A DNA stretch of 64,000 bases from Pseudomonas sp. GM74 (GCF_000282455.1 NZ_AKJG01000002.1:1-64000), one strand, 5' to 3'. Counted from the first letter of the stretch, positions 9,486 to 20,374 are shown. Translations and numbers: made by a program. The notes: generated from the letters alone by a model not told the origin.

Positions 9486-10226
9486 TCACTTGGTGGCGGT
9501 ACCATCCGGTACAAACACGTAACCCACGCCCCAGACAGTCTGGATGTAACGCGGTTTGGACGGATCGGGCTCGATCATCCGGCGCAGACGGGAAATCTGC
9601 ACATCGATGGAACGCTCCAGGGCATCCCACTCGCGACCACGGGCCAGGTTCATCAGTTTGTCGCGGGTCAGCGGTTGACGGGCGTTCATCACCAGGGCCT
9701 TGAGTACAGCGAACTCACCGGTGGTGAGCATGTGCACTTCTTCGCCGCGCTTGAGCTCACGGGTAGCCAGGGACAGCTCGTAGTCACCGAAGGTCACGCT
9801 TTCGTCTTCGCTACCCGGGGCGCCCGGAACCGGAGCCGACTGGCGACGCAATACCGCCTTGACGCGAGCCATCAGCTCATCGGGGTTGAACGGCTTGGCC
9901 AGGTAATCGTCGGCGCCCAGTTCCAGGCCCTTGATGCGGCTCAGCTCATCGCCCTTGGCGGTGAGCATGATGATCGGAATCTGGTTGTTCGCGTTGCGCA
10001 GGCGGCGGCAGGCGGTCAGGCCGTCTTCGCCGGGCAACATCAGGTCGAGTACGACCAGGTTGAACACTTCGCGCGCCAGCAGGCGATCCATTTGCTCGGT
10101 GTTCGGTACGGCGCGGGCGCGGTAGCCCTTGCTGACGAAAAAACGTTCCAGCAGGCTGCTCAGCCCCGGATCGTCGTCAACGATAAGAATTTTTTCGCCT
10201 TCAGCAGTTTGTGCAGTGCTGCTCAT
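9486..10226 (-). CDS. ompR: OmpR response regulator
   Basis: A 246-residue two-domain regulator. The receiver domain (about 11-130) carries the acidic pocket DDD at 17-19, the phospho-acceptor Asp61 in VVLDLMLPGEDG, the conserved Thr/Ala of MLTAKGD and Lys of LAKPFNPDEL. The C-terminal winged helix (about 145-240) contains LTTGEFAVLKALV, the recognition-helix region DALERSIDVQISRLRRMIE and the wing YIQTVWGVGYVF. It is the first gene of the ompR-envZ pair, transcribed away from tex. It controls porins and osmotic responses in the family. Confidence 0.96.
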   Translation of the reverse strand: MSSTAQTAEGEKILIVDDDPGLSSLLERFFVSKGYRARAVPNTEQMDRLLAREVFNLVVLDLMLPGEDGLTACRRLRNANNQIPIIMLTAKGDELSRIKGLELGADDYLAKPFNPDELMARVKAVLRRQSAPVPGAPGSEDESVTFGDYELSLATRELKRGEEVHMLTTGEFAVLKALVMNARQPLTRDKLMNLARGREWDALERSIDVQISRLRRMIEPDPSKPRYIQTVWGVGYVFVPDGTATK

Positions 10227-10587
10227 TGGATGCTCCTTTGATCTCGGCGCGCATTATGGCGTAGCTGCCGTTATACGCACCGTGTGCATTGTTAGCAGAT
10301 TTTTCCTTTAGTGCCAGAAAACCGGCCATTGCACCGGCAACCCGCGATGTCCCCGAATGCCGGAACGCTGGTTATAATGCGCGGCCTTTTGTGTCAGGCA
10401 ACATCAGACAGGTACTACAGACGGGCACCATTTATTTTCATGGCGTCGGCAGTAATTGTTCGATTTCACGGGTCAACGGGATACCTTTTGATCCAGGTAG
10501 CGGCGCAGGCCAGGCCGCTCAACCAGACTCGCCCAGGCCCTATCTCTGCGCCTGCGAGCCTGCTTTCACAATTTGTCAGGTGGTTTT
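10227..10587. other. Divergent ompR/tex promoter region, 361 bases
   Basis: A shared upstream region for two divergent genes. On the plus strand a perfect TATAAT at 10373-10378 could serve tex, but no good -35 stands 16-18 bases before it. If used, the tex transcript would have a leader of about 200 bases. No other gene is supported here. Confidence 0.4.
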
Positions 10588-12912
10588 ATGGACAGCATCA
10601 ACAGCCGCATCGCCGAGGAACTCGGTGTACGCCCACAACAGGTCGAAGCGGCCGTCGCGCTACTCGATGAAGGCTCTACCGTTCCCTTCATCGCCCGTTA
10701 CCGGAAAGAAGTGACCGGCAGCCTCGACGATACGCAATTGCGTCATCTGGAAGAGCGCCTGCGCTACCTGCGAGAACTCGACGAACGGCGGATCAGCATC
10801 CTCGCCAGCATCCAGGAGCAGGGTAAGCTGACCCCGCAACTTGAGCGCGACATCAAGCTCGCCGACACCAAGACCCGTCTCGAAGACTTGTACCTGCCGT
10901 ACAAGCAGAAGCGCCGCACCAAGGGCCAGATCGCCCTGGAAGCCGGCCTCGGCGAGCTGGCCGACGGCCTGTTCAACGACCCGTCCCTGAGCCCGGAAAC
11001 CGAAGCCGCACGCTTCATCGACGCGGAAAAAGGCGTGGCCGATGTGAAGGCCGCCCTCGAAGGCGCCAAGTACATCCTGATGGAACGCTTCGCCGAAGAC
11101 GCAGGCCTGCTGGACAAGCTGCGCAACTACCTCAAGCAGGAAGCCACCCTCAGTGCCCGCGTGATCGCCGGCAAGGAAGAGGAAGGCGCCAAGTTCCGCG
11201 ATTACTTCGAACACGACGAACCGCTCAAAAGCATGCCGTCGCACCGCGCGCTGGCGATTTTCCGTGGCCGCAACGAAGGCATCCTCAGCTCCGCGCTGAA
11301 AGTCGGCGACGAACTGCCGGGCACCATGCACCCGTGCGAAGGCATGATCGGCCAGCAGTTCGGTATCCAGAACCAGAACCGCGCCGCCGACAAATGGCTG
11401 GGCGAAGTGGTGCGCTGGACCTGGAAGGTCAAGCTCTACACCCACCTGGAGACCGATCTGCTGGGCGAACTGCGCGATGGCGCGGAAACCGAAGCGATCA
11501 ACGTATTCGCCCACAACCTGCACGACCTGCTGCTATCGGCCCCGGCCGGCCCGCGCGCCACTCTGGGCCTCGACCCGGGCCTGCGCACCGGTTGCAAGGT
11601 CGCCGTGGTCGACGCCACCGGCAAGCTGCTGGATCACGCCACGGTTTACCCGCACGTACCGCACAACAAGTGGGACCAGACCCTCGCCGTGCTCGCCGCC
11701 CTGTGTGCCAAGCACTCGGTGGACCTGATCGCCATCGGCAACGGTACCGCCAGCCGCGAAACCGACAAGCTGGCCGCTGAACTGATCAAAAAATACCCGG
11801 CCATGAAAATGACCAAGGTCATGGTTTCCGAGGCCGGTGCATCGGTTTACTCGGCATCGGAATTGGCTTCCAGGGAATTCCCGGACCTCGACGTGTCGAT
11901 CCGTGGCGCCGTGTCGATTGCCCGTCGCCTGCAAGACCCGCTGGCTGAGCTTGTGAAGATCGATCCGAAATCCATCGGCGTCGGCCAGTACCAGCACGAC
12001 GTGTCGCAGCTGAAACTGGCCCGTGGCCTGGATGCGGTGGTCGAGGACTGCGTGAACGCCGTCGGCGTGGATGTGAACACGGCGTCCGTGGCGCTGCTGG
12101 CACGGATCTCCGGCCTCAACGCAACCCTGGCGCAGAACATCGTCAGCCACCGCGACGAGCATGGCGCGTTCAAGACCCGTGCCGCGCTGAAGAAAGTCGC
12201 GCGCCTGGGCGAAAAAACCTTCGAACAGGCCGCCGGATTCCTGCGCGTGATGAACGGCGACAACCCGCTGGACGCCTCCGCGGTACACCCGGAAGCCTAT
12301 CCGCTGGTACAACGCATCGCCGCCGAGACCGACCGCGACATTCGCTCACTGATCGGCGACAGCGGTTTCCTCAAGCGCCTTGATCCGAAGAAATTCACCG
12401 ACGAAACCTTCGGTCTTCCGACCGTTACCGACATTCTCCAGGAGCTGGACAAGCCAGGACGCGACCCACGTCCCGAGTTCAAGACCGCCGAGTTCCAGGA
12501 AGGCGTCGAAGACCTCAAGGACCTGCAGCTGGGCATGATCCTCGAAGGCGTGGTGACCAACGTGACCAACTTCGGGGCCTTCGTCGATATCGGCGTGCAT
12601 CAGGACGGTTTGGTGCACATCTCCGCACTTTCGGAGAAGTTCATCAAGGATCCTCGCGAAGCGGTGAAGGCCGGTGACGTGGTGAAGGTGAAGGTCATGG
12701 AAGTCGACATCCCGCGCAAACGCGTTGGCCTGTCGATGCGCATGAGCGACACCCCGGGCGAGAAAATCGACGGCGCTCGCGGCGCGCGTCCGGGGTCGGC
12801 GCCACGCCAGTCCCAGAACACCGCACCGCGCAAGGAAACCACGGCAGCCGCCCCGAGCAACAATGCCATGGCTTCGCTGTTCGCCAATGCCAAGCAGTTG
12901 AAGAAACGCTGA
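10588..12912 (+). CDS. tex: Tex RNA-binding transcription accessory protein
   Basis: A 774-residue conserved nucleic-acid-binding protein. It starts with the Tex N-terminal helical region ([20 protein letters not shown], then [12 protein letters not shown]). The YqgF-like nuclease fold contains [18 protein letters not shown] at about 325-342, followed by helix-hairpin-helix segments ([18 protein letters not shown]). A C-terminal S1 domain (about 635-710) contains [20 protein letters not shown], and the tail is Lys/Ala-rich. The ATG at 10588 is used; the in-frame TTG at 10573 adds only five residues. The stop overlaps the start of the downstream thioesterase gene (TGATG), so the two are co-translated. 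Confidence 0.95.
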   Translation: MDSINSRIAEELGVRPQQVEAAVALLDEGSTVPFIARYRKEVTGSLDDTQLRHLEERLRYLRELDERRISILASIQEQGKLTPQLERDIKLADTKTRLEDLYLPYKQKRRTKGQIALEAGLGELADGLFNDPSLSPETEAARFIDAEKGVADVKAALEGAKYILMERFAEDAGLLDKLRNYLKQEATLSARVIAGKEEEGAKFRDYFEHDEPLKSMPSHRALAIFRGRNEGILSSALKVGDELPGTMHPCEGMIGQQFGIQNQNRAADKWLGEVVRWTWKVKLYTHLETDLLGELRDGAETEAINVFAHNLHDLLLSAPAGPRATLGLDPGLRTGCKVAVVDATGKLLDHATVYPHVPHNKWDQTLAVLAALCAKHSVDLIAIGNGTASRETDKLAAELIKKYPAMKMTKVMVSEAGASVYSASELASREFPDLDVSIRGAVSIARRLQDPLAELVKIDPKSIGVGQYQHDVSQLKLARGLDAVVEDCVNAVGVDVNTASVALLARISGLNATLAQNIVSHRDEHGAFKTRAALKKVARLGEKTFEQAAGFLRVMNGDNPLDASAVHPEAYPLVQRIAAETDRDIRSLIGDSGFLKRLDPKKFTDETFGLPTVTDILQELDKPGRDPRPEFKTAEFQEGVEDLKDLQLGMILEGVVTNVTNFGAFVDIGVHQDGLVHISALSEKFIKDPREAVKAGDVVKVKVMEVDIPRKRVGLSMRMSDTPGEKIDGARGARPGSAPRQSQNTAPRKETTAAAPSNNAMASLFANAKQLKKR

Positions 12913-13295
12913 TGGACATTCCCGCCGGGCTGACCGAAAGCGCGTTTTTCAAGCTGCTGGGCTGCCGCCTGCACAGTCTGGAAACCGGGGTGGCGCAAGT
13001 CGCCCTGGCGCTGGAACCGCAGCTGCGCAATCGCGGCGGCAAGCTGCACGGCGGGGCCTTGTTCAGCCTGGTGGACATTGCCATGGGGCTGGCCTGCTCC
13101 AGCACCCACGGCTTTGACCAGCAGAGCGCGACCATCGAGTGCAAGATCAACTACATCCGCGCCGTCTCTGACGGCGAGGTGATGTGCACGGCGCGGGTGA
13201 TCCACCCGGGCCGCCGCACCTTGGTGGTCGAGGCCGATGTGGTGCAGGGCGACAAACTGGTCGCAAAAGCACAAGGCACGTTCGCTGTCCTGTAG
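12912..13295 (+). CDS. PaaI-family hotdog thioesterase
   Basis: A 127-residue hotdog-fold protein with the PaaI/YigI signature: NRGGKLHGGALFSLVDIAMG (central hotdog helix, with the catalytic Asp of LVD) at about 42-61, followed by TIECKINYIRAV and VMCTARVIHPGRRTLVVEADV. Such enzymes hydrolyse acyl- or phenylacyl-CoA thioesters; the substrate is not predictable. It overlaps tex by one base, so expression is coupled although no functional link is evident. A REPIN follows. Confidence 0.85.
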   Translation: MDIPAGLTESAFFKLLGCRLHSLETGVAQVALALEPQLRNRGGKLHGGALFSLVDIAMGLACSSTHGFDQQSATIECKINYIRAVSDGEVMCTARVIHPGRRTLVVEADVVQGDKLVAKAQGTFAVL

Positions 13296-13351
13296 CTAGT
13301 CGTCATCAAATTGAGTTAATTTCGGCGCTGTGATCGCAGCGTCGAGCTTTT

Positions 13352-13443
13352 CTGTGGGAGCGGGCTTGCCCGCGAAGAGGGAGTGTCAGTCAACCTCAAG
13401 TCGTCTGACACACCGCCTTCGCGGGCAAGCCCGCTCCCACAGG
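13352..13443. repeat. REPIN (paired REPs) between thioesterase and gshA
   Basis: Two inverted REP arms of the GAGCGGGCTTGCCCGCGAA type separated by about 38 bases. It occupies most of the 318-base gap before gshA. The remaining sequence (13444-13613) holds no supported gene. Confidence 0.9.
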
Positions 13444-13613
13444 GATTGCGTTTCCTTCGCGTGCATCTGCCAGATTCAAGGATTGAAGTCGGCGGTTCCA
13501 AAGGGGCTTTGAGAGCCCGAAAAACCAGGCGAAAACGCCAGTTTTAACTTCACCCTTGTAGACCGTCTTGCCCACCCCCATATTGGGGCGACTGACGCGT
13601 GAAGGAATCCAAC

Positions 13614-15197
13614 TTGAGCGAACTTCTCAACCGCCGCCTGGCTCTGCTCGGCGAGCGCGCTAACCTCTCTCTGCTCGAACAGTGCCTTCACGGCATCGAA
13701 CGTGAATGCCTGCGCGTGACCGATGAAGGTCGCCTGGCGCAAACGCCGCACCCGGAAGAATTGGGTTCCGCGCTGACCAATGAACAGATCACCACCGACT
13801 ATTCCGAGTCGCTGCTGGAGTTCATCACCCCGGCCCTGCCCGATCCTGCCGATACGCTGGCGAGTCTGGACAGCATTCACCGCTTTGCCTACAGCAAGCT
13901 CGGCAACGAGTACCTGTGGAGCCCATCGATGCCGTGCCCGTTGCCGGCCGAGGAAGATATCCCGATCGCCTATTACGGCACGTCCAATATCGGGCAGCTC
14001 AAGTACGTCTACCGCAAGGGCCTGGCCCTGCGTTACGGCAAGACCATGCAATGCATTGCCGGCATCCACTACAACTTTTCCCTGCCGGAAAAACTCTGGC
14101 CGTTGCTCAAGGAAGCCGAAGGCTTTGTCGGCACCGACCGCGACTTCCAGTCGTCGTCCTACATCGCGCTGATTCGCAACTTCCGCCGCTACAGCTGGCT
14201 GCTGATGTACCTGTTCGGTGCTTCACCCGCACTGGACGCCGGCTTCCTGCGCGGTCGTTCGCACCAGTTGGAACAACTGGACCCGCAGACCTTGTACCTG
14301 CCGTACGCCACCAGCCTGCGCATGAGCGACCTGGGTTACCAGAGCAACGCCCAGGCCGGCCTGACGCCGTGCTACAACGATCTGAACAGCTACACCGACA
14401 GCCTGCGCAAAGCGGTGGCCACGCCGTATGCGCCGTACGTCGAAGTCGGCACCCACCAGGATGGCGAGTGGGTACAGCTCAACACCAACATTCTGCAGAT
14501 CGAAAACGAGTACTACTCCAACATCCGCCCGAAACGCGTGACCTACACCGGCGAGCGCCCTATCCAGGCGCTGATGGCCCGTGGCATTCAGTACGTCGAA
14601 GTACGCTGCCTGGACATCAACCCGTTCCTGCCGATGGGCATCGACCTTGCCGAGTCGCGCTTCCTCGATGCGTTCCTGCTGTACTGCGCGCTCAATGACA
14701 GCCCGCTGCTGACCAGCACCAGTTGCGGCAACGCGACCTCGAACTTCCTCAGCGTGGTCAAGGAAGGTCGTCGTCCGGGCCTGCAACTGCAACGGGATGG
14801 CCAGCCGGTTGACCTGAAGGAATGGGCCGGCGAGCTACTGGAAAAAATCGCGCCTCTGGCGGCGATGCTCGACCAGAGCCATGGCGGTGACGCCCACAGC
14901 AAGGCGCTGGACGCCCAGATGGCCAAGGTCCAGGACCCGTCCCTGACGCCGTCGGCCCAGGTATTGGCAGCGATGGCCGAACACAAGGAAAGCTTCGCCC
15001 AGTTCTCCCTGCGCCAGAGCCAGGCCCATGCCGAGTTCTTCCGCAGCGAGCCGTTGGCGCCGGAGGAACAAGCGAAGTTTGAAGAGCGGGCGCGTTCGTC
15101 GCTGGCTGAGCAGGCTGAGCTGGAGCAGAACGAAGTCGGTGATTTCGATGTGTTCGTCGGGGCGTACCAGGCGAGCATTCTGGCTATCAGCAACTGA
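13614..15197 (+). CDS. gshA: Glutamate--cysteine ligase
   Basis: A 527-residue cytosolic enzyme performing the first step of glutathione synthesis, ATP-dependent joining of glutamate and cysteine. It is the gamma-proteobacterial GshA type: [16 protein letters not shown] near the N-terminus, [53 protein letters not shown] and the C-terminal [18 protein letters not shown]. The TTG at 13614 is preferred over the GTG at 13599 because AAGGA (13602-13606) sits 7 bases before it and family members begin at [13 protein letters not shown]. It links thematically to the cysteine genes further along. A perfect AAGGTCC/GGACCTT hairpin overlaps the stop. Confidence 0.95.
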   Translation: MSELLNRRLALLGERANLSLLEQCLHGIERECLRVTDEGRLAQTPHPEELGSALTNEQITTDYSESLLEFITPALPDPADTLASLDSIHRFAYSKLGNEYLWSPSMPCPLPAEEDIPIAYYGTSNIGQLKYVYRKGLALRYGKTMQCIAGIHYNFSLPEKLWPLLKEAEGFVGTDRDFQSSSYIALIRNFRRYSWLLMYLFGASPALDAGFLRGRSHQLEQLDPQTLYLPYATSLRMSDLGYQSNAQAGLTPCYNDLNSYTDSLRKAVATPYAPYVEVGTHQDGEWVQLNTNILQIENEYYSNIRPKRVTYTGERPIQALMARGIQYVEVRCLDINPFLPMGIDLAESRFLDAFLLYCALNDSPLLTSTSCGNATSNFLSVVKEGRRPGLQLQRDGQPVDLKEWAGELLEKIAPLAAMLDQSHGGDAHSKALDAQMAKVQDPSLTPSAQVLAAMAEHKESFAQFSLRQSQAHAEFFRSEPLAPEEQAKFEERARSSLAEQAELEQNEVGDFDVFVGAYQASILAISN

Positions 15198-15325
15198 AGG
15201 TCCTTCGGACCTTATCGCGAGCAAGCTCGCTCCCACAGGGTTCAATGGTGTTTGCACGATTGTGCTCACACCGAAGATCCAATGTGGGAGCGAGCTTGCT
15301 CGCGATGACCGCGTAGCGGTCGCTC
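15197..15325. repeat. REPIN with flanking hairpins after gshA
   Basis: A perfect 7-base hairpin AAGGTCC TTC GGACCTT (15197-15213) is followed by inverted REP arms of the GCGAGCTTGCTCGCG type (15214-15240 and 15281-15306) and a second small hairpin GACCGC GTA GCGGTC (15307-15321). The first hairpin lacks a T-run but may slow transcription leaving gshA. An AT-rich tract (15340-15400) precedes tauA. Confidence 0.85.
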
Positions 15326-15437
15326 CTCAAGTTTTCCTCTCATAAGCTAATTCGAAAAAGTTATTTATTTTAGAATTCTTAGATCATTTAGTCTCTTTCT
15401 CACGCCGACACTCGGTCGCCTGACAAGGAGCTTTCTG

Positions 15438-16415
15438 ATGAAACTGACTTTCCCTCTACGCTTGCTGGCGGCCGCGTCCTTGGCTACCGCGAGCTTTTTT
15501 GCCCAGGCGGCCGACTTCACCGTCGCCTACCAGACCACCGTTGACCCGGCGAAAGTCGCCCAGGCTGACGGCGCTTACGAAAAGGCCACCAAGGCCGATA
15601 TCAGCTGGCGTAAATTCGACAACGGTGCCGATATCATCGCCGCCATCGCCTCCGGCGACGTGCAGATCGGCTATCTCGGCTCCAGCCCCCTGACCGCCGC
15701 GATCACCCGCAAAGTGCCAGTGGAAACTTTCCTCATCGCCACCCAGATCGGTGCCGCCGAAGCCTTGGTCGCCCGGGACGATTCCGGGATCAAGACCCCG
15801 CAAGACCTGATCGGCAAGAAAATCGCCGTGCCGTTTGTATCCACCGGCCACTACAGCCTGCTGGCCGCGCTGAAGCACTGGAACATCGATCCATCGAAAG
15901 TGACCGTCCTCAACCTGGCTCCGCCCGCGATCATTGCCGCCTGGAAGCGCGGTGACATCGACGCCACGTACGTGTGGGATCCGGCCCTGGGGGTCGCCAA
16001 GGAAAACGGCAAGGTACTGATCACCTCCGGCGAGCTGGCCAAGTTCGGCGCACCGACCTTTGATGCCTGGATCGTGCGCAAGGATTTCGCCGAGAAGCAC
16101 CCGGAGATCGTCACCGCGTTCGCCAAAGTGACCCTGGACGCCTACGCCGATTACCGCAAAGACCCGCAAGCCTGGCTCGCCAACCAGGGCAACGTCGACA
16201 AGCTTGTAAAACTGTCTGGCGCCAAGGCCAGCGACATTCCATTGCTGCTGCAAGGCAACGTCTACCCGCTGGCGGCTGACCAGGTGCTCACCCTCGGCGC
16301 GCCGACCACCAAAGCCATCACCGACACCGCGGCGTTCCTCAAGGAACAAGGCAAGGTCGAGGCGGTACTGCCGGACTACGCGCCGTACGTCAGCGCCAAG
16401 TTCATCACCAACTGA
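15438..16415 (+). CDS. tauA: Taurine ABC transporter substrate-binding protein
   Basis: A 325-residue periplasmic protein with a Sec signal peptide (basic KLTFPLR, hydrophobic core, AQA cleavage near residue 24). The mature protein starts DFTVAYQTTVDPAKVAQADG and has the GDVQIGYLGSSPLTAAITRK and FVSTGHYSLLAAL motifs of TauA/SsuA binding proteins; VDPAKVAQADGAY is particular to TauA. It delivers taurine to TauBC. It is first in tauABCD, with AAGGAG before the ATG and 15 bases to tauB. Expression is expected under sulfate starvation through CysB/Cbl-like control; the AT-rich tract at 15340-15400 is the likely promoter region. Confidence 0.95.
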   Translation: MKLTFPLRLLAAASLATASFFAQAADFTVAYQTTVDPAKVAQADGAYEKATKADISWRKFDNGADIIAAIASGDVQIGYLGSSPLTAAITRKVPVETFLIATQIGAAEALVARDDSGIKTPQDLIGKKIAVPFVSTGHYSLLAALKHWNIDPSKVTVLNLAPPAIIAAWKRGDIDATYVWDPALGVAKENGKVLITSGELAKFGAPTFDAWIVRKDFAEKHPEIVTAFAKVTLDAYADYRKDPQAWLANQGNVDKLVKLSGAKASDIPLLLQGNVYPLAADQVLTLGAPTTKAITDTAAFLKEQGKVEAVLPDYAPYVSAKFITN

Positions 16416-16430
16416 TCGGGAGTCAATGCG

Positions 16431-17225
16431 ATGGCTTTGCTTGAGCTGGAGCGCATCAGCGCACAGTACCCCGGCAACCCGGAATCGGTGTTGGCGGATA
16501 TCTCCCTGAGCCTGGGGCCCCGGCAATTGCTGGTCGCCCTCGGCCCGTCCGGCAGTGGCAAGACTTCGCTGTTGAACCTGATTGCCGGTTTCGTCGAACC
16601 CAGCGCCGGACGCATCACCCTCGACGGCGTGCCCGTCAAAGGCCCGAGTGCCGAGCGCGGCGTGGTGTTCCAGGACGACGCGCTGCTGCCATGGCAAGAC
16701 GTGCTGGCCAATGTCGGATTCGGCCTTGAACTGGCCGGTATCGCCCGGGACAAGCGCGAAGCTCGCGCCCGGGAAATGCTTGCCCTGGTCGACCTTTCAG
16801 GCTTTGAACAACGCCGTATCTGGCAGCTTTCGGGCGGCCAGAAGCAGCGTGTCGGCCTGGCCCGCGCCCTCGCCGCCGATCCACGCGTGTTGCTGATGGA
16901 CGAACCTTTCGGCGCCCTCGACGCCTTTACTCGCGAGCAGATGCAGGAACTGTTGCTGCAAGTCTGGCAACGCACCGCCAAACCGGTATTCCTGATTACC
17001 CACGACATCGAAGAAGCCGTGTTCCTCGCCACCGACCTGATTCTGTTGGCGCCCAACCCAGGGCAAATCGTCGAGCGCCTGAGCCTCGATTTCGGTCAGC
17101 GTTATGCCGCCGGTGAGTCGGCCCGCTCGATCAAGTCCGACCCGGGTTTTATCGAAACCCGCGAACACGTACTCGCCAAAGTGTTCTCCCAACGCAGCGC
17201 CGCCCAGCGGCAGGAGCGCGCATGA
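16431..17225 (+). CDS. tauB: Taurine ABC transporter ATP-binding protein
   Basis: A 264-residue ABC ATPase with Walker [17 protein letters not shown] (about 42-57), Q-loop [10 protein letters not shown], signature [15 protein letters not shown] (about 131-145), Walker [13 protein letters not shown] and the H-loop [11 protein letters not shown]. It energises taurine import from the cytoplasmic face. Its stop overlaps the tauC start by four bases (ATGA). Similarity to nitrate/sulfonate-type ATPases is general, so the specific call rests on the operon. Confidence 0.95.
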   Translation: MALLELERISAQYPGNPESVLADISLSLGPRQLLVALGPSGSGKTSLLNLIAGFVEPSAGRITLDGVPVKGPSAERGVVFQDDALLPWQDVLANVGFGLELAGIARDKREARAREMLALVDLSGFEQRRIWQLSGGQKQRVGLARALAADPRVLLMDEPFGALDAFTREQMQELLLQVWQRTAKPVFLITHDIEEAVFLATDLILLAPNPGQIVERLSLDFGQRYAAGESARSIKSDPGFIETREHVLAKVFSQRSAAQRQERA

Positions 17226-18055
17226 GCAGCTACGAAATTCCCGTCGCAGCGATAACACCAGGCTCAGACGTGATTCCGGCAAGTCGCCGTTTGAGCACTC
17301 GATGGATCAGTGTGCTGACACTGGTCGTTCTCGTTGCTGTTTGGTGGGCCGTGACGGCGACCGGCTTGATCGAGCCGCTGTTCCTGCCACCACCGTCAGC
17401 CGTGCTGCAAAAAGGCTGGCTGTTGGCGACCTCGGGTTACATGGATTCAACCCTGTGGCAGCACCTCGGCGCGAGCCTGAGCCGCATCGGCCTGGGCCTC
17501 GGCTTTGCGATTCTCACCGCCGTGCCGGTGGGAATCGCCATCGGCGCCAACCGTATCGCCCGTGGTGTGCTCGATCCGCTGATCGAGTTCTACCGGCCGA
17601 TTCCGCCGTTGGCTTATCTGCCGCTGATCGTGATCTGGTGCGGCATCGGTGAGTTGTCAAAAGTGCTGCTGATCTACCTCGCGATCTTCGCTCCGATTGC
17701 CATCGCCACCGCCACCGGTGTGCGCACGGTCGACCCGGCCAAATTGCGCGCCGCGCAGTCGCTGGGCGCAACGCGCGTGCAGTTGATTCGCCACGTGATC
17801 TTGCCCAGTGCCTTGCCGGACATTCTGACCGGTGTGCGCATTGGCCTCGGCGTGGGTTGGTCGACGCTGGTCGCCGCCGAACTGATCGCCGCCACCAGCG
17901 GCCTGGGCTTCATGGTGCAATCGGCCGCGCAGTTTCTGGTCACCGATGTGGTGGTACTGGGGATTCTGGTGATTGCACTGATCGCTTTCGCGATGGAAAT
18001 GGGCCTGCGCAAATTGCAGCGCAAACTGGTGCCGTGGCACGGCCAGGCTCACTGA
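17222..18055 (+). CDS. tauC: Taurine ABC transporter permease
   Basis: A 277-residue inner-membrane protein with six predicted membrane segments and a binding-protein-dependent transport domain. The EAA loop is [20 protein letters not shown] (about 179-198), the contact site for TauB. Sequence [21 protein letters not shown] is typical of TauC/SsuC permeases. It overlaps tauB by four bases. A REPIN of about 90 bases separates it from tauD. Confidence 0.95.
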   Translation: MSSYEIPVAAITPGSDVIPASRRLSTRWISVLTLVVLVAVWWAVTATGLIEPLFLPPPSAVLQKGWLLATSGYMDSTLWQHLGASLSRIGLGLGFAILTAVPVGIAIGANRIARGVLDPLIEFYRPIPPLAYLPLIVIWCGIGELSKVLLIYLAIFAPIAIATATGVRTVDPAKLRAAQSLGATRVQLIRHVILPSALPDILTGVRIGLGVGWSTLVAAELIAATSGLGFMVQSAAQFLVTDVVVLGILVIALIAFAMEMGLRKLQRKLVPWHGQAH

Positions 18056-18064
18056 AATCATAAA

Positions 18065-18154
18065 TGTGGGAGCGGGCTTGCTCGCGAATGCAGAGTGTCA
18101 GGCGACTTTATTGAGACTGACACACCGCTTTCGCGAGCAAGCCCGCTCCCACAA
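18065..18154. repeat. REPIN inside the tau operon
   Basis: Inverted REP arms (GGAGCGGGCTTGCTCGCGAA and its complement) frame a ~40-base spacer between tauC and tauD. Such elements can stabilise the upstream mRNA end and lower downstream expression, so TauD could be made at a different level from TauABC. Confidence 0.9.
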
Positions 18155-18183
18155 AAAGCGCACCCGAATTGAAGAGAACAACC

Positions 18184-19035
18184 ATGAACGAGTTGACCAT
18201 CACCCCTTTAAGCTCCGCCCTCGGTGCACAGATCAGCGGCATCGACATCAGCCAGCCACTGAGCGCGGAACAACGCGACGCCATCGAGCAGGCCCTGCTC
18301 AAGCATCAAGTTCTGTTCTTTCGCGACCAGCCGATCACACCACAGCAACAGGCGCGATTCGCCGCCAATTTCGGCGACCTGCACATTCACCCGATCTACC
18401 CGAATGTGCCGGAGCAACCCGAAGTGCTGATCCTCGACACCGCCGTCACCGACGTGCGTGACAACGCGATCTGGCACACCGACGTGACCTTCCTGCCGAC
18501 CCCGGCCATGGGTGCGGTGCTCAGCGCCAAGTTGCTGCCGGAGTTTGGCGGCGACACGTTATGGGCCAGCGGGATTGCCGCGTACGAGGCCCTGTCTGCG
18601 CCGCTGAAAACCTTGCTCGAAGGCCTGACCGCCACCCACGATTTCACCCGTTCGTTTCCGCTGGAACGCTACGGCAACACGCCAGAGGCGCTGGCCCAAT
18701 GGGAAGAAGCACGGCGCAAGAATCCGCCGCTGTCGCACCCGGTGATCCGCACGCACCCGGTCAGCGGGCGCCGCTCGCTGTTCGTCAACGAAGGCTTCAC
18801 CTCGAAGATCAACGAACTGTCGGAAACCGAGAACGAGGCGATTCTGAAGTTCCTGTTCGCCCATTCGACGCGGCCGGAATTCACCATTCGTTGGCGTTGG
18901 CAGCAGGATGACATTGCATTCTGGGACAACCGCGTGACCCAGCATTACGCGGTGGACGATTACCGGCCGGCGCGGCGGGTGATGCAGCGGGCGACGGTGT
19001 TGGGGGATGTGCCGTTTTTTTCGGTGAGTCCCTGA
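18184..19035 (+). CDS. tauD: Taurine dioxygenase
   Basis: A 283-residue Fe(II)/2-oxoglutarate oxygenase that hydroxylates taurine, releasing sulfite and aminoacetaldehyde. The iron ligands are visible as His98-x-Asp100 in IWHTDVTF and His254 in [17 protein letters not shown], with the 2-oxoglutarate-binding Arg in that last segment. Length matches E. coli TauD. It is the last gene of tauABCD, after a REPIN. The ATG at 18184 (AAGAGAA upstream) is preferred to the TTG at 18169. A paralogue acting on sulfate esters lies at 53453-54373. Confidence 0.95.
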   Translation: MNELTITPLSSALGAQISGIDISQPLSAEQRDAIEQALLKHQVLFFRDQPITPQQQARFAANFGDLHIHPIYPNVPEQPEVLILDTAVTDVRDNAIWHTDVTFLPTPAMGAVLSAKLLPEFGGDTLWASGIAAYEALSAPLKTLLEGLTATHDFTRSFPLERYGNTPEALAQWEEARRKNPPLSHPVIRTHPVSGRRSLFVNEGFTSKINELSETENEAILKFLFAHSTRPEFTIRWRWQQDDIAFWDNRVTQHYAVDDYRPARRVMQRATVLGDVPFFSVSP

Positions 19036-19058
19036 CATCTTCATTGCCTGTTCAGGCC

Positions 19059-19168
19059 TCTTCGCGGGCAAGCCCGCTCCCACAGGTTCAGTAGTGCTCA
19101 CAGAGTTTGTGTGCGACTCGGACACTGTGGGAGCGGCGGTGCGGCGATCCGACTTGCCCGCGAAGAGG
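19059..19168. repeat. REP pair, one arm interrupted
   Basis: The left arm (19059-19085) is a standard REP. The right arm (about 19124-19168) carries an internal extra segment, GTGCGGCGATCCGA-like, between GGAGCGG and CTTGCCCGCGAA. The pair lies between convergent tauD and the aldo-keto reductase gene. Confidence 0.75.
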
Positions 19169-19202
19169 CCGGAACAGGCACCAAAAAGCCAGTGCCGATC
19201 AC

Positions 19203-20240
19203 TTACTCCGCAGTCGAAGGCTTCTCCCAAAGATTGATCCCGCCCTCTTGGGCAAACCGGTCAATCTCCGCCAGCTCCTGCGCACTGAAGCTCAGGTTCT
19301 TCAACGCGCCGACGTTCTCGATGATCTGCTCCGGCCGGCTCGCGCCAATCAATGCCGAAGTGACCCGTGGATCGCGCAGGGTCCAGGCCAGCGCCAGTTG
19401 CGCCAGGCTCTGGCCACGACGCCTGGCGATTTCGTTGAGTGCCCGCACCTGGGCAATGTTGGCCTCGGACAAATGCGATGCCTGCAACGAACCACCGCCC
19501 GGACGGTTGACCCGTGCATCCTCCGGTACGCCGTTGAGGTATTTGTCGGTCAGCAAGCCCTGGGCCAGCGGGGTGAAGGCGATCACACCGGTGCCGAGTT
19601 CGTCGGTGGTGTCCAGCAGGTCTTTTTCCACCCAGCGATTGAGCAGGTTGTAGGCCGGCTGGTGAATCAGCAGCGGCACTTTCCACTCTTTGAGCAACGC
19701 CGCCATTTCGCGGGTTTTCACCCCGGAGTACGAAGAGATGCCGATGTACAACGCCTTGCCCTGCTGCACCGCAGTCGCGAGTGCGCTGGCGGTTTCTTCC
19801 AGCGGGGTATCCGGATCAAAACGGTGGGAGTAAAAGATGTCGACGTAGTCCACGCCCAGGCGTTGCAGGCTCTGGTCGAGGCTGGCCAGCACGTACTTGC
19901 GCGAACCGCCGCCCTGTCCGTAAGGGCCGGGCCACATGTCCCAACCGGCCTTGCTGGAAATGATCAGTTCGTCGCGGTACTGCTTGAAGTCTTCACGCAG
20001 TAAACGGCCGAAGTTGATCTCCGCGCTGCCGTACGGCGGGCCGTAGTTGTTGGCCAGGTCGAAGTGGTTGATGCCCAGGTCGAATGCCGTGCGCAACAAC
20101 GCGCGCTGGGTATCGATCGGCGTGCTGTCGCCGAAGTTGTGCCACAGGCCCAGCGACAGTGCCGGCAGCACCAGGCCGCTGCGACCCACGCGGCGGTAGG
20201 GTATGGAGTCGTAGCGGTTTTCGGCAGCGGTGTAAGTCAT
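19203..20240 (-). CDS. Aldo/keto reductase, glyceraldehyde-3-phosphate reductase type
   Basis: A 345-residue NADPH-dependent reductase with a TIM-barrel AKR fold. Visible are GINHFDLANNYGPPYGSAEI (catalytic Asp/Tyr region), the catalytic Lys of IISSKAG, the His of FYSHRFDPDTPLEE and the cofactor end ALIGASRPEQIIENV. Sequence and length closely follow E. coli YghZ/Gpr (AKR14), which reduces L-glyceraldehyde 3-phosphate and methylglyoxal. It appears monocistronic. The physiological substrate here is not determined. Confidence 0.88.
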   Translation of the reverse strand: MTYTAAENRYDSIPYRRVGRSGLVLPALSLGLWHNFGDSTPIDTQRALLRTAFDLGINHFDLANNYGPPYGSAEINFGRLLREDFKQYRDELIISSKAGWDMWPGPYGQGGGSRKYVLASLDQSLQRLGVDYVDIFYSHRFDPDTPLEETASALATAVQQGKALYIGISSYSGVKTREMAALLKEWKVPLLIHQPAYNLLNRWVEKDLLDTTDELGTGVIAFTPLAQGLLTDKYLNGVPEDARVNRPGGGSLQASHLSEANIAQVRALNEIARRRGQSLAQLALAWTLRDPRVTSALIGASRPEQIIENVGALKNLSFSAQELAEIDRFAQEGGINLWEKPSTAE

Positions 20241-20374
20241 CGAATCCTCTCTTGTCGGTCTTGAATCTGGTATCGACTGCTTCGCCAGTCGCCCAGCATA
20301 CGCCCGGACAAACGCCAGAAAACCCCGGATTCGACTAATGGCTGAAACGTTTCAGATACTTCCCCGCCAACAAT

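Noticed and set aside
12912..13295. Functional link between tex and the thioesterase
   Set aside because: They are only translationally coupled. No pathway connects them, so I annotate the overlap and do not claim a shared function.
13352..13443. Possible CRISPR-like spaced repeats among the many repeated units
   Set aside because: The repeats are inverted pairs (REPINs) scattered between genes, not direct repeats with regular unique spacers, and no cas gene is present.
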